A stretch of DNA of 64,000 nucleotides from assembly GCA_009746045.1 (NCBI GenBank), contig RPFO01001461.1, forward strand, positions 91,001 to 155,000, read 5' to 3'. The notes under the pieces are model-generated. The model was not told the DNA's origin and searched no databases. It saw nothing but the letters and a program-made list of their open reading frames with translations. This document shows, in pieces, positions 53,894-64,000 of the stretch. Both the position numbers and the translations under genes were made by a program. Numbering within the stretch: position 1 is the stretch's first letter; each line of letters starts with the position of its first letter. This DNA is from Mesostigma viride (lineage: Eukaryota; Streptophyta; Mesostigmatophyceae; Mesostigmatales; Mesostigmataceae).

Positions 53894-55611
53894 CTCGTCG
53901 TCTGTCCCAACTCAGTCCTCACAGGAGGACTGAGTTGACAATTTTCAACCGCGTGTAGCGACTAGGTGGGGGGTCCATCCCAAATGTTTTGATGTGGATC
54001 TGGGGTGTACTAGATATCATTTTGTTGGCAAAAATACTGCATATGTGAAAACTTGACCCGAACACCTGAAAATTACACGGACGTTGGGCGCCCCTCGCGA
54101 ATTTGCATTTTTCGGGATAAGAACGAGTGGGAAAAATTCAATCAAATCCTGGTGCATGAAGAAAAAATATAGGCATGTAAACAACATAGTTCTTGAAGCG
54201 TGGCAAAAAACTGGGCTCCATTTGGCCAGTGCAACTGCCTGAAACAATTAAAAAACTCTCAGTCCTCAGGAGAGGAATGGGGCTTTTGCTAACTTTGCTA
54301 GCATGTAAGTGCGGTCATACTACATCACCGTGGCCACCAACCATCCCAATCAACTCATTTCCCTTCAAGCATTACAGGACAACACACTTGCATCATCATA
54401 CTTCAGGTATATCATACCTTATCATGTAGTGAGAGCCTATGCATGCATGTAGGGAATGGGCTTGGATACCTACCAACAAAGGGTTATGTTATAAGTGTCA
54501 ACCACCAATATAATGGGTAGGTTAAGCATATTTCCATTGTTTCAAACAACAATAGATATGGCTATAACTGTTTTGCCTTGCCATGATGTGGCCAACATAG
54601 TTGCTGGCACATGATGGCAGTGGTTTGTCACCAAGACTTTTCACTCACCCGTAAAAGCTTGAATGCACCCTTGACGCAGCCCGTGGCCACACAATCATGC
54701 AGTATGAACGTAGCAAAAGAATAACTAACATCTATGAAGGTGTTTAAACCTGCACAGCTCCTAAAACCCTGCACAACTACACTGGGTTAAGGCAAATGCC
54801 TGCTAACATCATCTGAAAAGGGGGTTTTAGAGAGGGGCAGGCAACGGTCAAGAAAGAGCATCAAGACTTGAACCTGACAACGCCTCGCAAGCTTAAACTC
54901 ATGTACGAACATCAAGGAACGAAGAGGCAACGATTATCCGGCTTTACCTGGCACGGCTGGCGTTACCTTGGCCCAGGCGGTGCCCGCAAAAGTGGCACTT
55001 TGCGGCACATAGACCATGACGTGACAGAATGGTCGAGATCATCAAATCTATACTGTCACTCAATATATTCTAATACAAATCATGTTAACATGTAGAAAGA
55101 AACCTATCAGCCATTGAAATTGCGCCGGAAAGCAAGCGCAGTAATCAATTCCGTCGACCTGCCTTATCGCAGTTTTTTCCAGCAAGAACAGTGCCGACAC
55201 CGGGTAAATCGCATCCCCGCGAGCTAAAAATTGATTTATATCATCTTTAGGGCATGTTAAATCTATTTACTGAGTTTGGACGGCTAACTCGTCCGCAAAC
55301 GTAAACTGCATGCATGGGCGCGAGCCGCCATGGCTAGGTCGTGCATTTCCGGAACTCGCGTTTCACGTGGAAAAGTACCCTTACCACCTGTACTTTGACC
55401 GTACAGTTAGCCGCGCATACCAAATCCAAAAAAATCCCAAAAATATGTCCAAGAAAGATCTTTTCACGTAGTATTTGAATAAATTTTGAGAGAATTTTTT
55501 TGTCAAACATTCTGACCGGGGCGAATTTTCTACGAAACCCAAAAACTCGGTCCTCTAGAGAGGACTGAGTTCAACTCAGTCCTCCGTAGAGGACCAGGGA
55601 CAGACGACGAG
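53894..55611. mobile_element. TTAA-flanked non-autonomous DNA element 2 (piggyBac-like target)
   Basis: 1718 bp with 15-bp perfect inverted ends CTCGTCGTCTGTCCC and TTAA at 53890-53893 and 55612-55615. Just inside each end are hairpins built from AACTCAGTCCTC and its complement. The interior (about 54280-55400) aligns with element 1 at 33.7-34.8 kb, but the termini differ. No transposase. It lies inside element E just before its 3' LTR. Confidence 0.85.
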
Positions 55612-55863
55612 TTAAAAAGAAAGTATGGGAGTTGTGCTCCCGAGTGGCATCTATCCGCTGGCCGGTAGTCGCCGGCCTGGGCGCCTAGTCAGGTGGGCAT
55701 CAAAGATTGGTGTCTAGATGCTAGTCGGTGCCTAAGCAAGGTACGGAAGCCAGTGCGCGCCGGGACGGTCAGAGAACCGTCGCCCTCGGTAGCACAGATC
55801 CGCTGAGTGCCGGTAGTCTCGGGTTAGAGGCTCGAGCATGCACTATCGGGTAGCCTACCGGTA

Positions 55864-58800
55864 CAGGGGTCACCCGCAGTATCGCAACAAGAATCGCAAC
55901 TCAAAAAAAAAAATTTTATCATCCACTTCGATTAAGGGCAGGTATGGGCACACCATGGCACCTTCACTTTTCAAAAGTGATGTTTGGATGAAAAATGGGA
56001 GCGTGCTCGAGTATCGCAACACCTAGTTCCGCAACTGAAAACCCACCAATTCTAGAGTTCCGCAATGCAACAGAATCGCAACAAACCTGGCAAGTATACC
56101 AAAAGTACGCCGTACACGTGCGCCGGAAGGAATGAATTGTCGCCAATCGGCGTGCAGGATCCGATATGTACTTGCAATAGTTACCGCCGTTGACGATTGA
56201 TTGGCCGCGCGGTGTTCAGTTCAGTTCAGTGGGATTCATCGCGCGGAAGTCAGTGCAATAATGAACAAAAACATAAGTGTGCCGCCTCTTCATTGAATAA
56301 TCAACGACCTATAATTAGTCTACAACCACTAACCTTTCGTTATCAAACAGTTCCCTAATCATCACGCGCGTCATCGTCTCGTCATTGCGCGTCATTACCC
56401 CGTCATTGTCCCGCCGACATTACACAGCTATGGTCTTGAGGTATAGTCGGCGCCGTGGCATGTTAAACAAACTGCGTTGTTTCATTCACAGTGTGGTTTC
56501 ATTATGTCGCTCTTTCGAACGGGGATGCATTAGGCAACAATACTGGACAGATTCTGAAAGAGGGTGTGTTTGTGAAGTGGGGATGGCAGCGGCCCAGCAT
56601 TTGCTGGCCGTGCGGGTGCAACTTTGAGGCGACTACATATATCGCCCTGAACCGTCTTTGTTAAAGCGGTGAGACAGTCCAGTGTTACAGTCCGGCCGCA
56701 GGCCGGGCAAGGGAAATGCTGTGTTCACCCTGATGCTGCGGGCCGAGGATGGGTGGCTGCATGGAAACGTGAATGCTTGCATCGAATGGATGGCGGTGTC
56801 TGCATGCATGGATTGCACGTGAATGTTCGCAGGATGGGTGGTAATTGCATGGATGCTCGCAGGATGGGTGCTAATTACACGAATCGATATTGCATTAATG
56901 CTTGCAGGGATGGATGGTGTTTGCATGCGTGGATACGTGAATGCTTGCAGGGATGGATGGTGTTTGCATGCATGGATACGTGAATGCTTGCAGGGATGGG
57001 TGGTGTTTGCATGCATGGATACGTAAATGCTTGCAGGGATGGATGGTGTTTGCATGCATGAATGTGTGAATGCTTGCATGGGTGGATGGTGTTTGCATGC
57101 ATGGATGGGTGGTGTTTGCATGCATGGATACCTGAAAGCTTGGGGTGGATGGTGTTTGCATGCATGGATACGTGAATGCTTGCATGGGTGGATGGTGTTT
57201 GCATGCATGGATGCGTGAATGCTTGCACGGATGGGTGGTGTTTGCATGCATGGATACGTGAATGCTTGCCTGGGTGGATGGTGTTTGCATGCATGGATAC
57301 GTGAATGCTTGCACGGATGGGTGGTGTTTGCATGCATGGATACGTGAATGCTAGCATGGATGGATGGTGTTTGCATGCATGAATGTGTGAATGCTTGGGG
57401 TGGATGGTGTTTGCATGCATGGATACGTGAATGCTTGCGTGGATGGATGGTGTTTGCATGCATGGATGCGTGAATGCTTGCAGGGATGGAAGTGATTGCA
57501 TGCATGGATACGCGAATGCATGCATGAATGCGACCGAGGACAGTGTAAGCACCTTTTAGGGATTAATATAGTGGTGAATATGGGCAGGCCCCCTGACCCA
57601 TGTGAGTTATACATGTATTCAAGGAGACAACGATTCCAGTCCATGGCAGGATATATAAAGGATACCAACCCCAAGTCGGTGGGGGTATGCATGTGACCCA
57701 ATTCAGTACAAGTGTAATAACAGTGATTCGGGCCGTGGTGTCAGCAACCCTGTCACTCAAGGTTACATTATAGATACTCATTCCATCTCCGCCTCCACAT
57801 CATTGAGGATGTAATATACGCGACAACTATTAATGTTCGCATGGCGGTCACGCGACGCCTGATCAACGCGTAGCGTCTGCGTGTCGTAATTTAATTTTTT
57901 AATATTAATGCACAGTCACCATTTTACCGCGTGCTGGCCTGCACTTAGCCCTTGGATGACCAGTGTGTAACTCTACCCCTAATTATGGCTGGTTGCACCT
58001 TGCATGATAATGTCCAGAAACCAGCCTGATAACAATCTAGTGTCCATACTGGGACCAAAGCACACGCATATAGGGAGTTACTTCGGGGTCATGTCATTAG
58101 TCATGTTGCAATGTCCTATATGTCCTATGGGTGCTAAATACAGCACTAATCTCAGGGGGTGCACGGGTGCGATAAAAAAGACACTTACAATGCAATGTTA
58201 AGTGATAATGCAATATTGGACGTCTTCACAAACCAAGGCCCAAATGCACACGTAGCAAGGGGGTGCAAGGGGCGGTGTTACCCATGCATCCAGAACATGA
58301 GAAATGACCTCCATTTGCATGCCTAGGATGAAAATATACAAACACTGCATCGAACTTCTTTTCTACGTCAGCAAGGCACTGGGGCCTCCATAGATGTTGC
58401 ACGGACTGCACAACTGCACAGGCGTCCTTTACTAGCAAAGCCAAAAGGCTGACAAAAAACTGGCCATGATACCATCTTTCCTGAAGAATTTAGGCAATAG
58501 AAACCATCGTGCTACCATCTACAACTCCTTTAGATGTTAAATCAATCGTCATTCTAGAAAATTAGGTACAGACGCAGCTAATCATGAACAAAACTGATGA
58601 AAATCTTACGACGACGGTTGTACAAAACCACAACCACAAACTAGTACACAGGAGTAGTAAGTTAGCGAACTTAACACCACAAACCTTCAACAACGTGTCC
58701 GAGATTACTTACCGAATGATATAACGACTTTACCTTGTTGACGGTATCCGCAGGTACACTAAACTGCGCCATGCCGAAACCGCAAAAAGAAGGCTAGCGG

Positions 58801-59287
58801 AAAGCTAGCAATCTCATGACAGAAAGGCAATCTCATCACGGCGTCGAGACTTTCCTGGCCCTGAACGATGATGAAATACGCGAAATACATCATACGAAAA
58901 CTACTGGTTGCGAAAATTTCAATGATACAGAAGCTAATAACAAGTGCTGCCTTTCATCGTCACCCCCGTGATGATTAACGCGTGTAGACGCAGTAAAAAG
59001 TAAAAACCAGCCCGAGATAATGTGCGCATCATTAGATGTTGCGCGACTGCGGCTATAGCATTTTTCTGACGCCGCTCATTTCAGTTCGGTTGATTCTTCG
59101 CGCCGGTCAGCCAAGGAGTGACATACTTCACGTCGGGGTGTATCTTTAGTTGCGATACCACGCGTTTGCCGTTTCGCAACTTTTCGTCCAAATCGGTCCT
59201 CGCAAGAATCGCAACAAAAGTGTTTTTTGGTCCTCCTGGAAAGTTGCGTAGTTGCGATTCTTGTTGCGATACTGCGGGTGACCCCTG
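55864..59287. mobile_element. TA-flanked non-autonomous DNA transposon (Tc1/mariner-pogo type) in the E LTR
   Basis: 3424 bp with 38-bp perfect terminal inverted repeats (55864-55901 and 59250-59287) starting CAGGGGTCACCC, and a TA duplication (55862-55863, 59288-59289); the empty site is seen in the E 5' LTR. Ends starting CAGG with TA target suggest the pogo/Tigger branch. Both subterminal regions (55.9-56.1 and 59.1-59.25 kb) have repeated TCGCAAC/GTTGCGA motifs, plausible transposase binding sites. It encodes no transposase and carries a 43-bp minisatellite. The rest is AT-rich and noncoding. Confidence 0.9.
56750..57530 (+). repeat. 43-bp minisatellite
   Basis: About 17 units around ATGGATACGTGAATGCTTGC followed by AGGGATGGATGGTGTTTGCATGC, with variation in the middle and some short units. 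All three minus-strand frames are open across most of it because the unit has no stop in that orientation. That produces long His/Ile/Pro/Ser/Met repeat frames (up to 290 codons) that I do not take as genes. Confidence 0.93.
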
Positions 59288-59484
59288 TAGTCTCGGGTTA
59301 GAGGCTCGAGCATGCCTTATCGGTTAGCGCCGCGCCGCTGAGCTCCTTGCGGCCTGGCCAGCTGCAAGGGTTCAATAGCAATCAGTGGCGGCTGCGGGCT
59401 CAGCCTCCCACAATCGGTTCCCCAAACAACAAAAATCCCGTCTCCATCGCCGGCGTGCTAGCCAGCGGCGAAGGGCATTCAACT

Positions 59485-59752
59485 CCCTATTTATCCAACA
59501 AAACTCCACACGCTTTTTTATTCGATCCTGTGTTGTTGCCAACACTGAATATGATAATAGAACGTCAATTTCTCCGTTTTCGGCGCAGTCTTGTATGCGT
59601 AGGAAGTGCGTACCTTTCAGCGACTTGCCGTTCAGGAAGCCGACCAGCTTGCACCGTTCCTCGCAACCATTTTCATGCGCAATATCCGTACAGTCGGTTG
59701 GAAATCGTTCAGTAGTTGCGAACTGAGGAGAAAAACAATCCCGTGCACCCAT
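59485..59752 (-). CDS. Hypothetical host reading frame cut by element E
   Basis: Minus-strand frame starting MGARDCFSPQFATTERFPTD and running through VGFLNGKSLKGTHFLRI and EIDVLLSYSVLATTQDRIKK to the E target site. Beyond E (from 35114 leftwards) it would end within a few codons, so almost all of it is here. Composition is protein-like with four cysteines, but I recognise no family. It may be an exon of a gene shared with the frames at 59892-60354. Confidence 0.3.
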
Positions 59753-59891
59753 GGCTGCATTTAGAGTTTAACCATGGCCTCGTACGCCTGTCCGCTGCAG
59801 TCCCAGCAGCTCTCGGGCTCCCTGCAGTGCCCTTGCACTGGCTGACCACCGACTTACACCTCCATATGTGGCCATTTTCTGCCCAGTCAGT

Positions 59892-60080
59892 TTAAATGCA
59901 TTCCCAAAGAAAGCCCATATCGTAGAACATCCTAATAATAGGGAATAAAAACCACGGGATAAAATATGGCGCACAGCAGGCCACTGCTGCGAAAATCAAG
60001 TAAGTAGTCAGGTAGAGCCAACCGTTCAGAAACCAACCGCTGCGCCCTCCAAAACCAGACCAGCTTTTAGGCGCAAACAT
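59892..60080 (-). CDS. Hypothetical small membrane protein or exon
   Basis: 62 codons: a basic/Trp/Gly N-terminus (MFAPKSWSGFGGRSGWF), then about 30 hydrophobic residues (LTTYLIFAAVACCAPYFIPW, continuing FLFPII) consistent with one or two membrane passes. Its start overlaps the end of the next frame upstream by 14 bases. Family unknown. Confidence 0.3.
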   Translation of the reverse strand: MFAPKSWSGFGGRSGWFLNGWLYLTTYLIFAAVACCAPYFIPWFLFPIIRMFYDMGFLWECI

Positions 60081-60354
60081 GTTTAATCATCAAACAATTA
60101 TTATAGTAGTATCGATTCAGCATCGCGAATGACGCTGTAAACCACAAACTCCATAGCCGGCCCATCGCTAAATTCGCTTTTTTTATGGCCGCAAGGCATT
60201 CCTCGTCATTTTCGTGAAATACCTGGTCTGACCGACCTACCCCGAGTATCGGAGATCGGGTACGATGTACTTGTACTAACACAACCATCTGGACGGACAA
60301 ATCCTTCCGATTTCCCATTTGCGTTATCTTATCACCACCACCCCTGAAACGCAA
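60067..60354 (-). CDS. Hypothetical protein or exon
   Basis: 95 codons on the minus strand (MRFRGGGDKITQMGNRKD, VFHENDEECLAAIKKANLAM, GRLWSLWFTASFAML). The charged middle and semi-hydrophobic end look protein-like. It overlaps the 59892-60080 frame in another phase, so the two may be parts of one spliced gene or one with a frameshift. No domain recognised. Confidence 0.28.
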   Translation of the reverse strand: MRFRGGGDKITQMGNRKDLSVQMVVLVQVHRTRSPILGVGRSDQVFHENDEECLAAIKKANLAMGRLWSLWFTASFAMLNRYYYNNCLMIKHVCA

Positions 60355-61598
60355 AATTTACCCCCGTATTTTTCTGAGTACTGTAAAGGTACTCCCAATT
60401 TCTAATGCTGGCACCCCTTGGATCAAAACTAGTACTTTTCATGCCCTTTTAGAATATCTAGATTGCAAGGCCATCCATCTGAAGTTACTGTTTGCCCAGG
60501 ATGCAAAATTTAAAAATTCGAATAAATGGGGCCAAACAGATATTTTCTCGCACCGGAGGTAGTGTATATATTATTGAGAAATATAGTATTGATCACGTAT
60601 ATAATGTGACCAATAATTTATTTCGCGGTCTGCAAGCTAGCTGGCCATGGTGATCAATTAGGTATGCACCTTTTTTTCCACATCATGTAGCGCTGCCATT
60701 CCGCACGCTACTCTGAGTGGCATATATCCTACTCTGAGTGGCGTACACCGCCCCCATTTTTACTAGTTTTATTAAATAATTTAATGCTGACAGTACACCA
60801 CCTGAAAACGCTAAATAAAACAAGAATATTCAAATTATCAATTCCTGAGCGTGCTCTACTACTGTCTCCTTTCCAGCTACCAAACAAAGAAAGAAAGTCT
60901 AAATAAGTATTCTTTGGCTGTCAAATGTGCTTCTGTAGGCGGAAAAAACAAAGAAATATAAATTTGGGGTTGGCTGACAAATGTGCTTTACTGGCGGTAA
61001 CAGTGCTGGCGGGCAACAGTGCTGCCCGCTGGGTTATACCAAACAAACAAAGAATTATCTCACAGTCAGTTCAGCGGTTGTTCAGCAGTAAACAAACAAA
61101 CAAACTAGGTATTAATAAATAGTGCGGGCCCTGTAGTACTTCCAACCAATAAAAATTAATTATCTAATCCCGGAGGGCCTTACGGCTGTCAGAACTGAAT
61201 TAAAACTAACAATGCGGATGGTGTACAGCCTAAGATCTTTACAATACCTCTTGGCTCCTTGGATTTCCATGGGTATTCTTGGCAGATGGTGACATGAGAC
61301 ATGCTCATGTGAATGGTTGTTGATCATCAAACATCACATAGATATACCAGTTTCATAGGCCAGGGTTACCTTTCCTTTGACGTGTTGAAACACAACTGAA
61401 TATCTACGTACATATTTTTCCATCCTCGGCAAATTAGAATTCTATTTTGTTACGCTGCGGTGTTGATCTGGCTGGCCCCAGGCTTAGGTTGCATAATCCA
61501 AGTGATTGGCATGAGTCCTGCCAGTACCTGTTCTAACGACCATCTCTGGTGCTTGGCATCACGCTGCCTGCTCTGGTGCATATGCAGGATTTGTTGGC
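60355..61598. other. Intergenic and 5' region of the secreted-protein gene
   Basis: AT-rich. A small duplication (TACTCTGAGTGGC, about 60710 and 60731) and a repeated CAAATGTGCTT patch (about 60922 and 60979) are present. No supported gene and no clear core promoter. Confidence 0.4.
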
Positions 61599-63983
61599 AT
61601 GCAAGTGCATCCCCAAGGACTGGTTGCCTTGTGGGCAGTCTGCGTGTTGGCACAGCTGGGGGTGACTGCAGGACAGTACTATTTGGGCGACTCGGCGTAT
61701 GTTCCCCCGGGGACCAAATCAACCGCTTGGGCAAACAGGCTAACATACTATAATTACCTGGGCCTCTGTAAAGGCCTTCAGGCAATGGGCACCAATGCCA
61801 CGTCGATGGTTTGCAGGAATGCTCCGTGTGTGAACGTAAGTGAATTCAGCACTGCTGGCCCCCAGTGCATGCTCATAACTTCCTGCAGTGCTGCTGTTTT
61901 GATCACCTCAGACCAAGCCAGGTGCATGGAGCATAACGTTCCATCCATGCTTGTTTGGGAGATGGTGTCAGTCGTGACTCATACATGCACGCTTGCAAGC
62001 AACTGCCAAGCATAGGCAGTGACAGCTAGCTGATGGGGAGCAAGGAAGCACGCCATGCGTAGGGAATAGGAATTATGGTACTGTATATATGGACAGTTTC
62101 AACAGCTAGAACATCAAAAAACCGATCTGGTATAGCTGTCAATGTGCGTTAAACTGTCTCAATTAGCGGCAGTATTTTGGAAGCGGTGATTGACAGACGT
62201 CCTAGATGTTTTCAGTTTGGGCTGTTCATGTCAAAAGGTGGCCTTGCCATCAGCTTTGCGCATGCAGTTGTATCCATACTGTCTATTTGCACGAGAGCTT
62301 GCATGCGTATAGACTGTTTCTGGCCGAATGTTCGGCATGTGCAATGTGTGCAGGTCATGATAATACTGTGGCAACTGCCAGGGTAATTCTGCATTTTGTG
62401 CTTTAATGCGGATGCTGTGTCTTCCTTTGGTGCGCAGGACATTTATAAAGCCAACACGAACGGTGGTGGCGGTATCCAGTGTACTGCCAACGATATGCAG
62501 CTTCAGGGCGCCATCATCAAGAGTGTGCCGGTGCCCTGCAGAAACTTGAGCATGTCCACGACATTTGTTGCGCAGTTTGTTCTTGCAGCCAACTCTGTCG
62601 CACAACGTTCAGATATTGGCGTCTACTTTTCGGAGATCTCGCGAACTACCGAAAGCGCGCTCAATGGTGAGTAAAGGCTGAGGCTGCGTGAGGCAGCACA
62701 ACTCGATTGTCATGCAGGCTGCTCTCTGGCCTAACAATGCTTTCTGTGGTGTGATTCAGGAAAGCAAATCAGGTGGCAAGGGCAACAAGCCTGAGTTGTA
62801 AAAAAGCGGGACTTCAGGACATGGCCTTTGCGAGATATTCATGTTGCAGTAAGTTTTTCAGAGGTGGCTATTATGTCGTATTGCATGTTTTGCTGTGTCG
62901 ACCGGCTGCCATATCCCAAGATGCAAATCGAAAGGGTGCCCACTAGTCTGCTGCCGATGTACGAGCTCTGAAGTTGCGGTGCCCGTTGCATGCGTCCTAT
63001 GCATCCCCATGTCATCATGATGTCCAATGGTGGAAGCATGTGCCTGTTGGTCTTCTACATCAGCGGTCAGTGGCTGACATCTTACTTTCCCCATGAATGC
63101 TCTTTGTGCACACATTGTGTTGGCCATGTCATCTTGTACAGGCAACGCAACTTGCACGATTGGCACGGTACCATACACCGGAAACGTCAGTTTCACTGAG
63201 CTCGACACGATACCGGACTACTGCGGTGACGCAACCTCTAGTGCTCCTTACAACCCCATCTACCCAACCATGGAGGTTTGTCCGCCTGCAATGCTTGATG
63301 ACACAGACTGATTTGCTTCATGCTCCTATTTGGTGAGCGTGTGGCTGTGTCTAGCTGACACAAACGTGGATCATTTTCGCTTTTTCCATCTTGTTGAAAA
63401 CATTTGGATGTCGCAGGTGGGTGGGCAAGAGGCGTGTGGCGGTCAGGGCAATGTGCGGGGAATGGGAGGGTGCGGGGTGGTGCTATCAAGTCTAGTTTGG
63501 CGTTCCTCTGGCTGCATTAGTATTGGTTTGTAAAGTGACTAGGGTGACCGGCACATACCGATCGTTATCTGTGCTGGTGGACCAGCACCTGCATGTGGGT
63601 ACTCGCTGTATCAAGTTACCTGCTGGCAGTGTTCCATCGACGTGGTTCTCTCCTCAAAAGTAATCCGTTGCTGTTGCTTTGTCCTGGTTGCACAGCGTGC
63701 TCGGAGCCTCTCATATCCTCCATAGTAATGCTATAGTGCAGCAGACTCTGATCAGTGATCCAGATTCTGCACCCTGGTTTTCTATGGCCATGTTTGGTAC
63801 AAGTGCAGGTGACCCTGCCCTGCAACCTCTATGACAACAGCACCAAGCTTCTGTCGTACTCGTACTGCATCTCGTGGAAGCAGACGGGTGGTAACCCTGA
63901 CTTGTGCTACAACCCGCTGCAAACAGTGGCGGGGACAGGGGCCAAATGTGTCTGCGGGACAGTGAACGTGCCCATCAGCGTCT
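61599..63983 (+). CDS. Spliced gene for a secreted cysteine-rich protein (5' part; continues past the window)
   Basis: Four exons fit GT-AG introns and keep one frame: 61599-61835 (donor GTAAGT), 62438-62666 (acceptor GCGCAG, donor GTGAGT), 63142-63275 (acceptor TACAG, donor GTTTGT) and 63809-63983 (acceptor TGCAG, donor GTAAGT). The first 24 residues look like a signal peptide (LVALWAVCVLAQLGVTAG). The mature part is rich in cysteines and N-glycosylation sequons (NAT, NLS, NVS, NST). Notable motifs are RSDIGVYFSE, FTELDTIPDYCGD, YCISWKQTG and KCVCGTVNVPISV. No membrane segment appears in the visible part, so an extracellular or cell-surface protein is inferred. I do not recognise the family firmly. 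The start is the first Met of the exon; an upstream exon cannot be excluded. It is the only convincing host gene in the window. Confidence 0.75.
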
Positions 63984-64000
63984 GTAAGTGCTGCGGGCTA

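Larger units (their letters stand above)
35115..59484 (+). mobile_element. LTR retrotransposon E, host of nested elements
   Basis: LTRs at 35115-35543 and 55630-59484 (the latter interrupted), ends AGTTG/CAACT, target duplication CCCTA on both sides. Without the foreign DNA each LTR is 429 bp, and I see no difference between them by eye. Only a gag-like gene with a zinc knuckle and the RNase H end of a Copia-type pol are recognisable, so the element is incomplete. Insertions inside it: C (with D in it), a TTAA element and a TA-flanked transposon. Identical LTRs on an incomplete element suggest that it moved using proteins supplied in trans. Confidence 0.9.
55630..59484 (+). repeat. Element E 3' LTR, interrupted
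   Basis: Outer pieces 55630-55863 and 59290-59484 add up to 429 bp, the same length as the 5' LTR, after removing the transposon and one copy of its TA. Preceded by a purine-rich stretch (AAAAAGAAAGTATGGG), a likely polypurine tract. Confidence 0.92.

Noticed and set aside
56633-57552. Minus-strand frames of 290, 225 and 139 codons with His/Ile/Pro repeats
   Set aside because: All three frames are open because of the 43-bp minisatellite unit; no start context, domain or codon bias supports a gene.

Overview
The window is eukaryotic nuclear DNA. It has one spliced host gene with GT-AG introns at the right edge (61.6-64.0 kb), LINE fragments with apurinic-type endonuclease and reverse transcriptase domains, cut-and-paste DNA transposons with target-site duplications, and several Copia-like LTR retrotransposons. 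I see no bacterial operon, CRISPR array or complete tRNA or rRNA gene. The repeat load, moderate GC and type of LTR element would suit a unicellular alga or other protist with a large genome. The lineage is a guess; the sequence does not settle it.

Layout. 1-14,467: Copia-like element B (minus strand, left end outside the window), with a second Copia-like element, A (40-6,957, plus), inserted in its 3' LTR. 14.5-28.6 kb: a LINE graveyard. LINE-1 (minus, about 15,240-22,170) is split by three insertions, each with its own target duplication: a tandem SINE-like pair, an 881-bp triple-palindrome element and a 2.5-kb LTR-like pair. LINE-2 (plus, 22.7-24.0 kb) is followed by a putative AT-rich DNA element (24.0-25.3 kb), LINE-3 (26.2-27.1 kb) and a textbook 5'-truncated LINE copy (28,395-28,593). 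28.6-33.3 kb: mostly unassigned DNA with short tandem repeats. 33,274-34,984: a TTAA-flanked DNA element.

35,115-59,484 is one nest. Element E, an LTR element with no visible difference between its LTRs but only part of its coding capacity, contains element C (36,216-52,246, plus), which carries element D (43,767-51,768, minus) in its 3' LTR. E also holds a second TTAA element (53,894-55,611) and, in its own 3' LTR, a TA-flanked DNA transposon (55,864-59,287) with a 43-bp minisatellite. The target duplications fix the order: E, then C, then D; A went in after B. 59.5-60.4 kb holds weak minus-strand host-like reading frames, and 61,599-63,983 is the 5' part of a gene for a secreted cysteine-rich protein.

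B, C and D are one family and A a related one. In all four, gag and pol share a frame separated by one UGA, pol reads integrase, retropepsin-like domain, reverse transcriptase, RNase H (the usual Copia order has protease before integrase), and the reverse transcriptase box reads HGDD. B, C and D have LTRs ending AGTTAAC/GTTAACT and E has AGTTG/CAACT instead of TG/CA; B, C and D also have an extra coding-like leader before gag. Together these point to a divergent Copia-like lineage, the most interesting content here.
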